A stretch of 64,000 bases of DNA from Lineolata rhizophorae (taxonomy: Eukaryota > Ascomycota > Dothideomycetes > Lineolatales > Lineolataceae): NCBI GenBank assembly GCA_010093515.1, contig MU001674.1, positions 1,080,219 through 1,144,218 of the forward strand, given 5' to 3'. This document shows positions 1 through 10,374 of the stretch, piece by piece. Each line of letters starts with the position of its first letter. Position 1 is the stretch's first letter. The translations under genes and the position numbers were made by a program. The notes below the pieces were generated by a model that ran no database searches, was not told the DNA's origin, and saw only the letters and a program-made list of their open reading frames with translations.

Positions 1-852
1 AGCAAACTCCGCGAGACGCGCAAAGAAGTTAGCAACTTCCTGCGCACGACGCTGAAGGAAACTGGCCTCCCCGTGAGCCCGGCTAGCGCACAACGTGAAG
101 AATTCGCCGAATTCTTCCGCAAAGTGCGCACAACCGGCGAAGAACCGACAAAGGCGGACGTGATCAAGGTGTGCAAGATCTTCAAGGATGATCTGACTCT
201 TGACAACCTTTCACGCCCACAGTTGGTCGCCATTTGCCGGTACATGAGTCTCAACACGTTTGGTACCGACGCCATGCTCCGGTACAATATCCGGCATCGC
301 ATGCGTCAGATCAAGCGTGACGATAAGGCCATCTTCCTCGAAGGGGTAGACTCGCTGTCTGTAACGGAACTCCAATCGGCATGCGCTGCGCGTGGTCTAC
401 GCACCCACGGCCTTAGCCCCGCTCGTCTTCGCGAGGACCTCCAGATGTGGCTGGATCTTCGACTGAAGTATGGCGTCCCTTCAACATTGCTTGTGCTTTC
501 AAACGCCTACGTCTACGCTATGGGCAAAGAATCCGAGTTCAACTCGCAGATTGACGCACTGCAAGCGGTGCTGTCATCTATCCCGGAGGAGCTCTTCCAT
601 GAGATCGAACTCGAGGTCCACACGGCCGAGGGTGCTGCCACTAACAAGCAACGCCTTGAGGTACTCAAGGAGCAGCAGGAGCTTATTGAGGAGGAGAACC
701 AGCAGAGAGAGACGAGCCAGAGCGGGCGCAGCACCCCGAATGACACAGAAGATATCGACGACAAGGAGGAGGCGCTAGCTGAGGCAGGCAAGGAAGCCGC
801 AGACCCGAAAGCGCCGGAAGCGAGGGAAGCTAAAGAGGCGGAGAAGGCGTAA
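1..852 (+). CDS. mdm38: LETM1-domain mitochondrial inner-membrane protein (5' partial)
   Basis: The frame is already open at base 1, so this is the 3' part of a gene whose start lies outside the window; 283 codons are visible before TAA. The core carries the LETM1 ribosome-binding-like signature: FFRKVR, then KIFKDDLTLDNLSRPQL, FGTDAMLRYNIRHRMRQIK, GVDSLSVTELQSACAARG and GLSPARLREDL. LETM1/Mdm38/Ylh47 proteins sit in the mitochondrial inner membrane and act in K+/H+ exchange and in membrane association of mitochondrial ribosomes (family knowledge). The N-terminal targeting peptide and transmembrane segment are not in the window. The tail after residue ~200 of the visible part is Glu/Lys/Ala-rich with coiled-coil character (EQQELIEEENQQRE), usual for the family. 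Mdm38 and Ylh47 cannot be told apart from this fragment. It converges with the next gene, leaving 288 bp between stops. Confidence 0.93.
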   Translation, partial: SKLRETRKEVSNFLRTTLKETGLPVSPASAQREEFAEFFRKVRTTGEEPTKADVIKVCKIFKDDLTLDNLSRPQLVAICRYMSLNTFGTDAMLRYNIRHRMRQIKRDDKAIFLEGVDSLSVTELQSACAARGLRTHGLSPARLREDLQMWLDLRLKYGVPSTLLVLSNAYVYAMGKESEFNSQIDALQAVLSSIPEELFHEIELEVHTAEGAATNKQRLEVLKEQQELIEEENQQRETSQSGRSTPNDTEDIDDKEEALAEAGKEAADPKAPEAREAKEAEKA

Positions 853-1140
853 TGAGGGTTGCAACATTGTGGTTGCTTCTCTCCAATTCGTTTCTAGCTG
901 TGTAATTTGGAAAAGCTATTCGGATCACGCACATTGTAGACGTAGACTCTTCTCTTATGTTTTCTTGTAGTCCGCGCAATATTTCATGCGGATGTACCTG
1001 GCCTCCTACAGCACAAGAGGAAAGGCGGTGGAATGCTACTCGCATTAGTACAGCTTGCATCAGTATCCTCAAGTGATAACAAAACCTCGCACTACACTGA
1101 AGACTTCGTATAATGTATCTTGTTCTTGTCTTCGATGAGC

Positions 1141-2154
1141 CTACAAATAACTCCCGCCCTCGAATTTAGAGGAAAATCCAGCTGCCCGGTTCATCATCTC
1201 CTTCCGCTGTGTATACCCGACCTTTACTCCACCAGCGACATCCTTCTCGTAATTAAACGCCCGTTTGCTCGGGTCGTCGTCTGGTTCGCGGCCAACCCTT
1301 TTCTTATGCTCCTCATACAATGACTTCCCCCTCTCTTTCTCTGCCTGCTTCCTCACCCTCTTCGCCGTCTCCCTATCCTCCTTCGTCCGACTGCTCCGCG
1401 CCGCCTCCTTCGTGTCCGACGCCTTCGCCTTCGTCCTACCCATGACCTCGTCCTCCAGCCTCTTCCGCTTCTGCTCCGCCGTCTCCGTCCACATGTTGGC
1501 TCCACCGCCACCGCCACTGCCATTGTTGGACGACCCCCCGCGCGCCGCCCTGCCCGTGTTGAAGCGGCGTGGCCGCGCTCGCGTCGGGTCGAGCCGCGCC
1601 GCGAGGTCGTCCTGAGTCGGCGGCATAGTCATCCACTCGTCGCGCGCCAGCTTGCCCGACTCTCCGCCGCCGCTGCCGTCGCCGCTCGCGAAGTCGTCGT
1701 CTCCCGGCATGGCGGCACCCGCTCCAGAGGCGCTCTGTGAGCACGTCAGCGTGCAGGCCTTGTCAGAAAACGACCGGGAAAAAGCAAAACTCACAGTCAC
1801 GTCTCCGGGCTTCGGCGGCGCGGGCCCCCAGTCGTCAGAGCTGTCGCTGTCGCTCTCGCTGCCGCTCGCCTCGGCGCTGTCCTCGGGATCCGTGGGCGGC
1901 CGCTCGTCTAGCGGCGCGGGAGGCGGCGCGGGCCCGATGATGCGGCGCCGCTTACCTCCGCTTGGTGAGGGCGAGTCGGCGCGTGCTGGAGGCGGCGTGG
2001 GGCCGATCGAAGGCGTAGGCGCGGGAGCTGGTTTGGGCGCGGGCGCAGGGCTGGCGGAGTCGGAGTCGCTTTCGCTACTGATGCTGCCGTCACTGCTGTC
2101 AGAGCGCTTACGCTTAGCAAGATGAGGTGGGAGCGAAGGGCCGATTGAAGGCAT
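1141..2154 (-). CDS. GPALPP1-like protein with C-terminal DUF3752
   Basis: Two exons: 2154..1795 and 1734..1141, encoding about 317 residues. The intron (1794..1735, 60 nt) has a GTGAGT donor, a CTGAC branch site and a CAG acceptor; it is phase 0, a multiple of three and contains no stop. The N-terminus repeats the family motif (IGPSLPP, IGPTPPP, IGPAPPP) between Ser/Asp-rich acidic stretches. The C-terminus is a charged helix (KRKRLEDEVMGR, KSLYEEHKKR) followed by the DUF3752-type ending FNYEKDV...YTQRKEMMNRA..FSSKFEGGSYL. The molecular role of GPALPP1 proteins is poorly defined; nuclear location is plausible from the basic and low-complexity composition but is inference. The first ATG of the frame is used as the start. 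Confidence 0.85.
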   Translation of the reverse strand: MPSIGPSLPPHLAKRKRSDSSDGSISSESDSDSASPAPAPKPAPAPTPSIGPTPPPARADSPSPSGGKRRRIIGPAPPPAPLDERPPTDPEDSAEASGSESDSDSSDDWGPAPPKPGDVTVSFAFSRSFSDKACTLTCSQSASGAGAAMPGDDDFASGDGSGGGESGKLARDEWMTMPPTQDDLAARLDPTRARPRRFNTGRAARGGSSNNGSGGGGGANMWTETAEQKRKRLEDEVMGRTKAKASDTKEAARSSRTKEDRETAKRVRKQAEKERGKSLYEEHKKRVGREPDDDPSKRAFNYEKDVAGGVKVGYTQRKEMMNRAAGFSSKFEGGSYL

Positions 2155-5100
2155 GGTCGTAGAACGTTATGAGGCGGTGCAAGTTTGTAGGATGATTTGT
2201 GAAAGCTCTTTCAAGAGGGTAGGTATGTTGTTGTTACGTAGTGGATGATGTTCCAGAGCCTCCGGCCAGCAGCGTAGAGATGTGGCGGTGCACATGCCAA
2301 GAGTTTATATTCCACAATAGGTAAGCTCTACGTTTCTTTCACGCCCTTTTCTCCCACGTACACACCCCTACGTATCCTTCATCCACAAACCCCCCCTCCT
2401 TTAGAGCCGATAGGGAGGGCTTCCGCAGCACGGGATTAGTATAGGCTCCGATGCTGTGCGGTTGCCCATAGAGCATGCTGACCGATAGAAAAAAGGTACA
2501 TATTGCGTTTGCTCGTATTCTTAGCTACAACTATAACCTCTCTAGCCACGGCCTTCTTAGCCACGGCCTTCTAGGCTACGGCCTCATAACCTCGTTAAAG
2601 AGATCAGTAGCGAGCTCTCGGCGGTAGCCAGAGATTAGGTAATACCACGAGGCAATTGATTGCAAAGTACGATTTAATAGAGCAATTAGGAGATAATAAG
2701 CATATTAATAGTTGAACTTAGATAATAGACGCGTACGCAAGCGAGCGTAATACCTTACTTCTGTGCCGGAGCGTCCATTGATCCAAGGTCATGGAGGCCC
2801 TCCTATTAGCTCTATAATGGGGAGGGGGAGGGGCGTGCACACGTACCCAAAAGGGATATGGACGTAGCGTAGCAGAGTAGGAGATCCCCTCCCGAGTATT
2901 TTTTTTTGCTTTCACTTTTGAGCAGTCTTTCACGTGGCTCCTCACCCCCGACGAAGTGTATTTAACTTACTTCCTTTTTTTTCCCTTTCACAACAACAAC
3001 ATACATCTACACCCACTGTCAATTCTGCCTTGCTATTGAAAACACAACAAAAGTTCATCTCCTTATTAGTTTTACAACACCCCTCCTTTTGCCTGCTAGT
3101 TAATAAGAAACCGTGGAGTTTAACGATGCTGCTCAACTACGACAAGTGTACTACTAACCTCTCCCACCCTACTACAGTCGTTAAAGAACTATCGCTGCCT
3201 TGGCGGGCGATAGGGACGCTATGCGTCAAAAAGTAATAAAAGTTCAAAAAAAATTATTTACTGCTTGAGACCCGCGAGAGGCGAGCATTTGAGTCTATGA
3301 GCACTTCACTCGCTACGACTAATAGAGACGATGAGAGTGTTCCTAGCCGCCATAGCCGATCTTTATTCCCAAACGTTGTCAATCAAACTCCAATTGCCTC
3401 GGTCTATAGCACCATCTCCTCAGCTAGATTGACTTTGCAAAGCAGTCATCTTCAAAATTTCCTTCATCCACAACGACCTAACATTCCTTTCGACAACATA
3501 ATATGTATTCCATATCAAACGGAATTTCGCGAGGCGGCTCGATAGCGCCAGGTATCTAATTTGTCTCCTCTACTATATCTTTCACTTGATATCAAGCCAA
3601 CTATGGTTAAGTTATTGCACTCCCTGGACCTAATCTCTCATAATCTTAATCTCTTATATCTTTCTTCTCTCTTCACTCTCAATATCTAACAAGATCCGGC
3701 TACACATGCCCATGAATGATCGGTCGAAAATGCAAAAACTAGGGTGAAATTAGCTGATTGGTTACTTCCGTACCCACCGCCGTACGTAGAGAGCGAGCTT
3801 GGCGCCGCCTTTACGATGGGTTTCTAAAGCTTATACGGCATGTGGTACGTAGATAGATCTTTATTTTACACGCACAAACTAGGAAAAGTATAGACTTCTC
3901 GACCATAGGCGCGACGTCTATATAAGGAGATCTCCGGCGGCATCGAGAGGGTTCGATTTTCTGTTACTACGCTACGTGCTCTCCTCCTATGTGTATCTCT
4001 GCTGTATGCCCCTACTGCTCCTCCTGTGCCCTGCGTCGTCCTCCCTATGCTGTGCTGTATACTCCTGCCTCTCCACCGCTGCGCTGTCTCTCCGCCACTA
4101 CGCTGCTATTATACTACACGCTCCTCCTTATAAGGGTCGAAGAAGCCATAAAAAGGCGAGCGAAGTGAGCGCAGCTCGTGTGTACCTTGTCCAATCTTTC
4201 CATACCATATCACCTATTCACTGTGTGGCTGGGATGATTGGTGAGAATGCTGGTTGCGGTTTATTAGAATACAGTGACTCGTAATCACATTTTGTGGCCC
4301 TACTCATGCCAAACATCGCTGTGAGACCATTTTTGAAGCTGTTGTTGCTGTGAAAGGTCATGAAGGGCACGTGAAAGTGCACCAGCTTGTGAATTCACGA
4401 GTCTACCTGCCCCGCCTGCCTGCCCTGACAGGTAGCACTGGCACACTTTTTTAAATGCGTGGTTCTGCAAATGTTGGTGTCGGGTGTTGAAGGATCATTA
4501 TAGCTAGGGGCGGTCGACAGAGGATGTTTTAGCGATGAATCTAATCGGGCTTGCTTATTCTGCGTTAAGTGGATACGCCACTAGATGGAAATACATTTGA
4601 AAACAGCATCACACTCAGTTGATAAATGCTTCAATTTCATTAGCGCATACATTTTCTCCACGTGCTACCCCGCCCATGCTCAGACTAGAGCACGAGTGGC
4701 TCAGTTCGAGGAACGGAAATGGAAATTGCTGGTGCGAAGATTGAGCCGTTGTACTGCCTGTTATAGATGAAGAAGCTCTGACATGAATGCAGGGCGGACT
4801 TATGGCAGGTTTGTGCTGGACTGACTAATATCTAGCAAAATCCTGTAAATAGTAGTCAATGATTTATAGGCCAGCATAAGCTTGTACAGTTATTATTCCA
4901 TTATAGATCGATATACTTCGTGCTGACTGTGAAACGGCAAAGACTGGCCCTACATGTACATCCCTTTTCCCTAGTATAAGCCGTCCTACTGCTTCCAACA
5001 CCTGGGCATTATTCTTGACCAACTTTAAGCTTGACGCATATCTACATTCCAGCCATCATAGAGCAGTCGTTAAGGATCTAGACACGGTCCTCACCCTTTA

Positions 5101-5800
5101 GTGCCCGTAGAAGCCTAGAAAAATAGGACGAGGAGACCGAAAGCAAGGGAGTTCTGTCGTATCCTAAGGTGTGGCTCAAAGGTCGTCGAAGTGGAGCAAA
5201 CGCCAGGAGCAACTTCTATGGCCCCAAAGAGACCTCCAGAATTGGTACTAGCTACCGACCGCTACGGATCGAAAACACCCAGAATCACGCCAATGCCGGA
5301 AAAACAACATTAGCCAAGTTTATACTGATGATGGAGAGAACGCCCCGAATACTAAAGAATATCGAGGAAAGCATCAAGATGGCGAGAAAATAGTCAACTT
5401 GGAACGGCAAGCTAAGAGGGTCCTGCAAAAAGTCCAGCAAGAACAAGAGGACAACATCTCTCTGGAGCTTTAGTAAGAGCCATTGTAAGTGCCCCAGAAA
5501 GCCAAGCCAAACTAAACTAATCACTCAGATGCGCCTCTCTAGGTTCAATCTGCCACAGCCCCAGCTTGAATTAACACCACATACACGTTAGACAGCAAGT
5601 TAAGTTTCTTCAGATAAGGATATGACGTGTCGGTGCTTACGTCGTAAGTCTAGATAGTGTTTGTAGTGTTTGTTTTCGGCTGCGCATGGAGCTTGTTTTA
5701 GCTTGTACGTTCCGTACTCATCCCGTAATTCTACAATACACTTCACTTGACTCGACACTTTCGTTAAGCTGTACAAAATCATCGGACTCAGTTCCTCTCC
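2155..5800. other. Gene-poor degraded region
   Basis: About 3.6 kb with no gene that can be supported. The first ~250 bp are the promoter side of the GPALPP1-like gene and the last ~300 bp are 3' sequence of the GT90 gene. Between them the DNA is rich in TA/AT and stop codons, with small open frames broken in all six frames. Visible structure: three imperfect copies of a ~16-bp unit (AGCCACGGCCTTCTT-like) near 2543-2592; a TATATAAG box-like motif near 3919 followed by a pyrimidine-rich tract; the palindromic-looking GCGAGCGAAGTGAGCGC near 4157; and an open frame at 5252-5473. This looks like old, mutated repeat DNA, but no transposon domain was recognised here. Confidence 0.5.
2543..2592. repeat. 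Short tandem repeat, three ~16-bp units
   Basis: Three adjacent imperfect units, each close to TAGCCACGGCCTTCT; the last is diverged (GGCTACGGCCTCATA). It lies in the degraded region with no gene nearby. The differences between copies are mostly transitions. No function can be assigned. Confidence 0.6.
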
Positions 5801-8391
5801 CTATCTATCATCTCTCAAAACTCGAGCATATTCTAGCATCAATCTGTACAGATAAATAGCATGGTCTTCTTTTCGAAGCGACTTTCGGCTCCAATCTCGT
5901 CCTGCATCCGCGATTCGTCTACTGATTGCGTCGCCCACTTCAGTAAGTGCCAGGAAACGCACGGATTCGGGTAATTCGTCCATCTGCAAGCTGACCGGTA
6001 CATAGTGTACCCACGGAAAGAGTCGGTCATCATGCCATTCTTGAAATATGGTCTGCTTCATAACGACACTGCGGCTTGATAGTAGCGTGTAATATCGCCC
6101 GCTGAATGAATTGCCGTCAATGTCGAAGACGAAACGACTCTTGTATCCGGCTTTCTTGTCCTCGCGTGGCCCAGGCTGGAAGTAGCTCTTTTCCGCCGCG
6201 CACTGCTCATAGGAACACTGAATTATAGCAGTGAATTTGGCGTCATACAACGACGACAAAATCTCTCTTGATTTGTACGTTTGCCAGTTTCCCGGCGAAA
6301 CCTCTGTCAAGAACGTGTTGGTTGTATTCTCGAGATGCTGTGCCATCGCAATGAAACGCTGCCGGTGATGATGGTGCCAGTTTTCATCACTTGCTTGGCT
6401 GCCCGTCGTAGATCCTGCCCAATATAGTGTTCGCTGCTTGTCCTCCCATGGTAGGTCGTCGTCCTCGTTGTACTCGCCCAACCTGTCGATATAATAGATG
6501 CTCGGGTAAACTATGTCACCGAACGTTGATGGTTTTGCTTGTGAAAAGATAGGGACTGCCCTTTCAGTGTAGAGGAGTGTAGTCGGCGATATGAAAAAGC
6601 CATGTAGATCGTGGTATTCTGTATGAAGACATAGGTCCTTTGATCCTTCTATGTCGCCAATAAAAGAAAGCCCGAAGTTCTCAAAAGACAGCTGATGGGG
6701 TGCTCCCTCAGTTTTTGGGCCGCCATGAATGCATGAGTCCGTGATTTCGCTCCACGCATGCTGGTGAGAGTGATCGTCGAACTTCACGTTACTTGACGTT
6801 CGTGGATTATTCAATAGGACTCGCGGCTCATCCAATAAATTTATGGCAACTTCAACATCTGGAAGGTCGCTAACCACTGGCAGTAACAAATCTCGCATCC
6901 CTTCTGCCATCCAATCCGAAACTCTCTGAAATTCGCCGTCCTGAATAGCGAAACCCCCCATCTGCGGACCATGCGTTCTAGCGTTATGGACACTTTCACG
7001 AAGAACTGCAGGTTCCACCTTCCACAGGGGCTCTAACGAAGATCCAATTGAGTCAAAGTCGTCTATGATAAGCGAATCGTGGGCTTTTGCGTAGTCGAAC
7101 CACTTGTCAAACCCGGCCGGTGGATCCCTATTGTATCGCCTCCTGTATTCGGAAATTGCTTCTTCCACGGTCTTTGACTGTCTCCGTAGCATGGCCTCAA
7201 ACTCGGCCGATAGTTTCTCGGCCAAAAACTGTATGGGATGTTGAGGCAATTGCTTCCCTGCCATGTCTGTACCAATATTCCACACACGGTCCAGTCCGGC
7301 TAGGCTAGCTTGAAGAGTGAATTCGGCCTTAAGCACAAGCACCACCGTTGGTAGAATGAAGAGAGCAAGATAGTATCGTTTGGCCGTACGTGGAATGAAA
7401 GAGATAATTTGTACCAAACTCGTGGTTGCCACTACTACATGGCCCAAACAGCGCGCGGGAGTAAGCGATGGGAAGGAAGAGGCCGAGGAGCTGATGGAAA
7501 AGGTGGATATCAGAGGTGTGATATCCCAGGGAACGCGTTGTGTCTAGGAAATGGTTTAGTATCATCTTCTTTATAGATAGAGGAATCGGTCAGGATCTCT
7601 TACGATGAGAAAAAAAAGAACCCAGCGCACCGCTTTACAGATCCCGGCAACAAATATCGCGTGAATCGCAGCGTGCTCGATGCTTGAAGGTAGCTTAAAT
7701 AACAGCTTCAAACTGACTATGACAATCAAGAGAACAAGTGTCCTCAAAGTGATCGAACGCAGCCTCGTTGGTGTGAGATACGGCTCTATCGGCGCGAAAT
7801 CCGGGTCCGATAGCTTTATTAGTCCAACAAACGCAACAATCTCGCATAGACCGAAAAGGATAGAAAGCAAAGTGTTGCGATGGTGGAGACGAGGTAGAAG
7901 AACAGCTATAGAGATTATGGCGTTCACGAAAGAGAACCATATCGTCTGCGTTGTCCCCTTGGGAGATCGTGGCTTTTGAGAGGGTAGATCCAATGTTGTA
8001 TATCGTCGGTAGACGAGGATTGCCGGAGTCAGTAGCGGCTAGGTAAGTCAAATGAGTATAGTAACAAAATATATCTAGCCGCAGGAGGACTAACCAATAT
8101 CCACCGGACGTCGTCCAGAGAACGGCACAAGGATGCTACACCTAGCGCGACCGCGATCGAGGTATCATGGAAATGGCTAGCCATGCTCCTAGAACCCTGA
8201 AGCTCAAGATCATGTCGTCGGACGCGCAAAAACACCTCGTTGCTGGGGACGAGCAAAGACCAGCAAAGTATTTCCGACCACGTCTCGATCAAGCCCCCAT
8301 AGTAGAGTTGGAGTACTAGCGAGAGAACAATAGATAGGCCGATGTATACCGCTAGACGATCAACAAGTTCCGCCAAAGCTGTGGGTTTCAT
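5801..8391 (-). CDS. GT90 (CAP10-like) glycosyltransferase with polytopic N-terminus
   Basis: Three exons: 8391..8095, 8038..7604 and 7543..5801, giving about 824 residues. Intron 1 (56 nt, GTTAGT...CCTAG) is phase 0. Intron 2 (60 nt, GTAAGA...TACTAAAC...CCTAG) is also phase 0. Residues 1-290 hold about six hydrophobic segments, for example IGLSIVLSLVLQLYYGG in exon 1, four in exon 2 and YYLALFILPTVVLVL early in exon 3. The large C-terminal part is the glycosyltransferase-90 domain: LYWAGSTTG near residue 617, CSYEQC, then YKSRFVFDIDGNSFSGRYY near 715 and LFPWVHYVPV. Family members include the Cryptococcus CAP10/CXT1 xylosyltransferases and act in the Golgi on glycans. Donor sugar and acceptor here are unknown. 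The start is the ATG at 8391 just before the first hydrophobic segment. The gene borders decayed repeat DNA on both sides but is itself intact. Confidence 0.87.
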
Positions 8392-9238
8392 AATGGCAAG
8401 ATACGCTGGAATTTAGTGAGGGTACGCGCCAACATTGCAAATTTGCGAAGAAGTAAGCAACATGGTGGAGGTTCTGTTAACGTGGCTATATCGCAGGCCA
8501 CTGATCTGGCGGCACAGCAAGTAGTGGGCACAGCGATCTATAAGCTGAAACATGGCCAGCCTTGTTAGGATTGCATTTGCATGGTATCCACTCTTGTACA
8601 TTCTATGGTTGAAAATATTTGAGAAATTGCAAGATGTACGATATTCCATGTGCTGAGGGCTTGAATCAGCAAGAAGGCGTTCCGGAGCGGACCAGTCATA
8701 GATTAGCGGACATTTCTAACGAGACTGGACACGACGGGCCTTGTTTCTAAATATGTTCTAGCTTCATTGAGAGCTTTCGCGACGAAATGTTGTACACAGC
8801 TGTTTCCAAAGACCTGGTTAACTGTCTGCCGTTGAACGGCTGCTGAATATGTATTCAAGTACAAGTAAACTCTCAATGCGGTTGTGTGAAGTTCCTGCGT
8901 GTTAGTTTCCTTGTGTGCTCTAGACATCGCGAATGCTGTACTTCGTACTTGGTACTCTGACAAGGCATCTGGCGGGCGTGTAGGTGTGATGGATAGAGCC
9001 AATTGTGGATGTTTCGCTGTCGGATGGGCCGTGGTGCGATGTTCGTTTGGGTGGTGCGAACGTTACTGTGGCTTTTTGGAGTGACTAGGAGGCGTGATTG
9101 GCTGCCGGCGACCAGCATCGGACTCCTTTGCAGCCTAGGACCACTCCACCCTGTGAGGCGGCACGGCAATGTGTTGGAAATCGTATGATTGATTGGTTGA
9201 TGCTACGAAGCGAGCGGAAGTTGGTTTTCACCACTATG
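8392..9238. other. Intergenic, upstream of the GT90 gene
   Basis: About 850 bp with stops in every frame and no recognisable coding, RNA or repeat signal. The part next to 8391 should hold the GT90 promoter; no clear TATA box was seen. Confidence 0.4.
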
Positions 9239-9354
9239 TCAAAAGTTTGCGCCTCTAAGCGATTTACACCAAAACTCAACCTATTTATTAACATAAAGTC
9301 ATCGACTTTCGTTGGGGCGTGTCGCTTGCAGACCCAAACTTTTGACGAGTCACT
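9239..9354. mobile_element. Possible MITE-like element with terminal inverted repeats
   Basis: GTCAAAAGTTTG at 9239 is repeated in inverted orientation at the right end (CAAACTTTTGAC, ending at 9354). Beyond the perfect 12 bp the arms stay related (CGCCTCTAAGCGA against GGTCTGCAAGCGA), giving about 25 bp of inverted repeat around an AT-rich ~66-bp centre. There is no coding capacity and no clear target-site duplication. It sits about 50 bp from a copia LTR-start fragment, so it could instead be part of that debris. Confidence 0.4.
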
Positions 9355-9356
9355 GT

Positions 9357-9393
9357 ACATACACTAAAATCTGAGCAATATGAAACACAATCC
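9357..9393 (-). repeat. Copia LTR-start fragment, copy 1
   Basis: This 37-bp segment matches 10329-10365 at 34 positions, in the same orientation. On the minus strand it lies just inside TGT at 9404, directly after the purine tract 9405-9417, which is where a 3' LTR should begin. The full LTR is not recognisable. Confidence 0.65.
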
Positions 9394-10041
9394 GTTCTAA
9401 TACACCCCCCCACTTTTGAAGCTCCACAAGAAAGGGTCAAAACTAATCACGATGGTTCAAGGCGGTGTTGAATATCTACAAGGCCTACATACCGCACGAA
9501 CTTCTCGTGATTTATTGTACAAGGGGTTCAGTAAGCCTATCTGCTACCATATGGCCCGTAGCGGCCTATTCTACTATAAGGTGTTCATTCTGAATCTCTT
9601 GGCGTATCCAGAGGTAGTGAACATAGACATGTTTGAGTTTCGTACAAAGCTGCGGCGCGTCGTTCGTGACGAGGTAGATCGTCTATTTGTTATAGCATGC
9701 GATCGTGAGGTCACGATCAAGGTGTAAGGTAATATCACGGAAGAAGCGCTTCCATGCAATGGCCTTACGTCTTGCCGTAGAGAGAGCGTACAATTCCGCT
9801 TCGGTTGTGGAGGTTACAATACATCGCTGCTTCTGTGATTTCCAATCAATAGCTCCACCAAAGAGTTTGAACAGAAACCCAGAGGTGCTCCTTCGTGTGG
9901 TTGTATCATCCGCAAACGAAGCATCGCTCCACCCCTCCCATTGTGTATGGTGTTGATCAGAGTCGCCGTATTCGACCGCGAGTGTACGCGTATGATATAA
10001 GTGTCACAAGGCGTCGAGTCGCTCGAATGTAGTCGGGTGAG

Positions 10042-10322
10042 GAGTTGCGTACGAGCTCTGAGAGTTTAGAGGTGGCGTATACGATATCGGGTCTGTTAAG
10101 ATTCGTATATAACACATGTCACCACCCGGTTCAACCTCCACGATGCACCGAAGGTTGATGCACCACTTACACGGGTCGAGCTTCTACCGTACCGCGACAA
10201 CTGTACATCTTCCCATCGGCTTGTTTTCCAACAGCTCATTGGCTCCATCTTGTATGCAGCAATCATCACCAGACCCGACATCGCATACGCCACCTCTAAA
10301 CTCTCAGAGTTCGTACGCAAGC
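10042..10322. repeat. Inverted repeat of a copia pol segment
   Basis: The arm 10042-10095 read on the minus strand and the arm 10270-10322 read on the plus strand encode the same RT segment (RPDI-YATSKLSE-VR). The ~50-bp arms differ at three C/T positions plus the last bases. About 175 bp of plus-strand RT sequence separates them. It shows that two copies, or an inverted piece of one copy, were brought together. Confidence 0.8.
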
Positions 10323-10328
10323 CACATT

Positions 10329-10365
10329 ACATACACTAAAATCAGAGCAACATGAAACACAACCC
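10329..10365 (-). repeat. Copia LTR-start fragment, copy 2
   Basis: Second copy of the 37-bp sequence at 9357-9393, same orientation, with its likely TGT terminus at 10374. Unlike copy 1 it is not preceded by a purine tract, so it may come from a 5' LTR or from another insertion. Confidence 0.6.
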
Positions 10366-10374
10366 ATCCTGACA

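Larger units (their letters stand above)
9355..10374 (-). mobile_element. Degraded, rearranged Ty1/copia retrotransposon remnant
   Basis: On the minus strand one frame from about 9960 to 9575 reads as the copia RNase H domain: WEGWSDASFADD, RRSTSGFLFKLFGGAIDWKS, STTEAELYALS, then LTIAC, TIYLVTNDAPQLCTKLKHV and WIRQEIQNEHL, with an in-frame TAG where CAG is expected. Further on, in shifted frames, ADRLTEPL and EFVRYVGLVDI match the copia C-terminus and end near 9440. A purine tract at 9405-9417 precedes a likely 3' LTR start (TGT at 9404). Upstream, RPDIVYATSKLSELVRNSSP (minus, about 10095-10040) is the RT/RNase H junction. The preceding RT piece lies on the opposite strand at 10127-10325 (ELLPYRDN, QQLIGSILYAAIITRPDIAY), so the element is scrambled. 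It is non-functional: stops, frameshifts and rearrangement. Confidence 0.88.
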
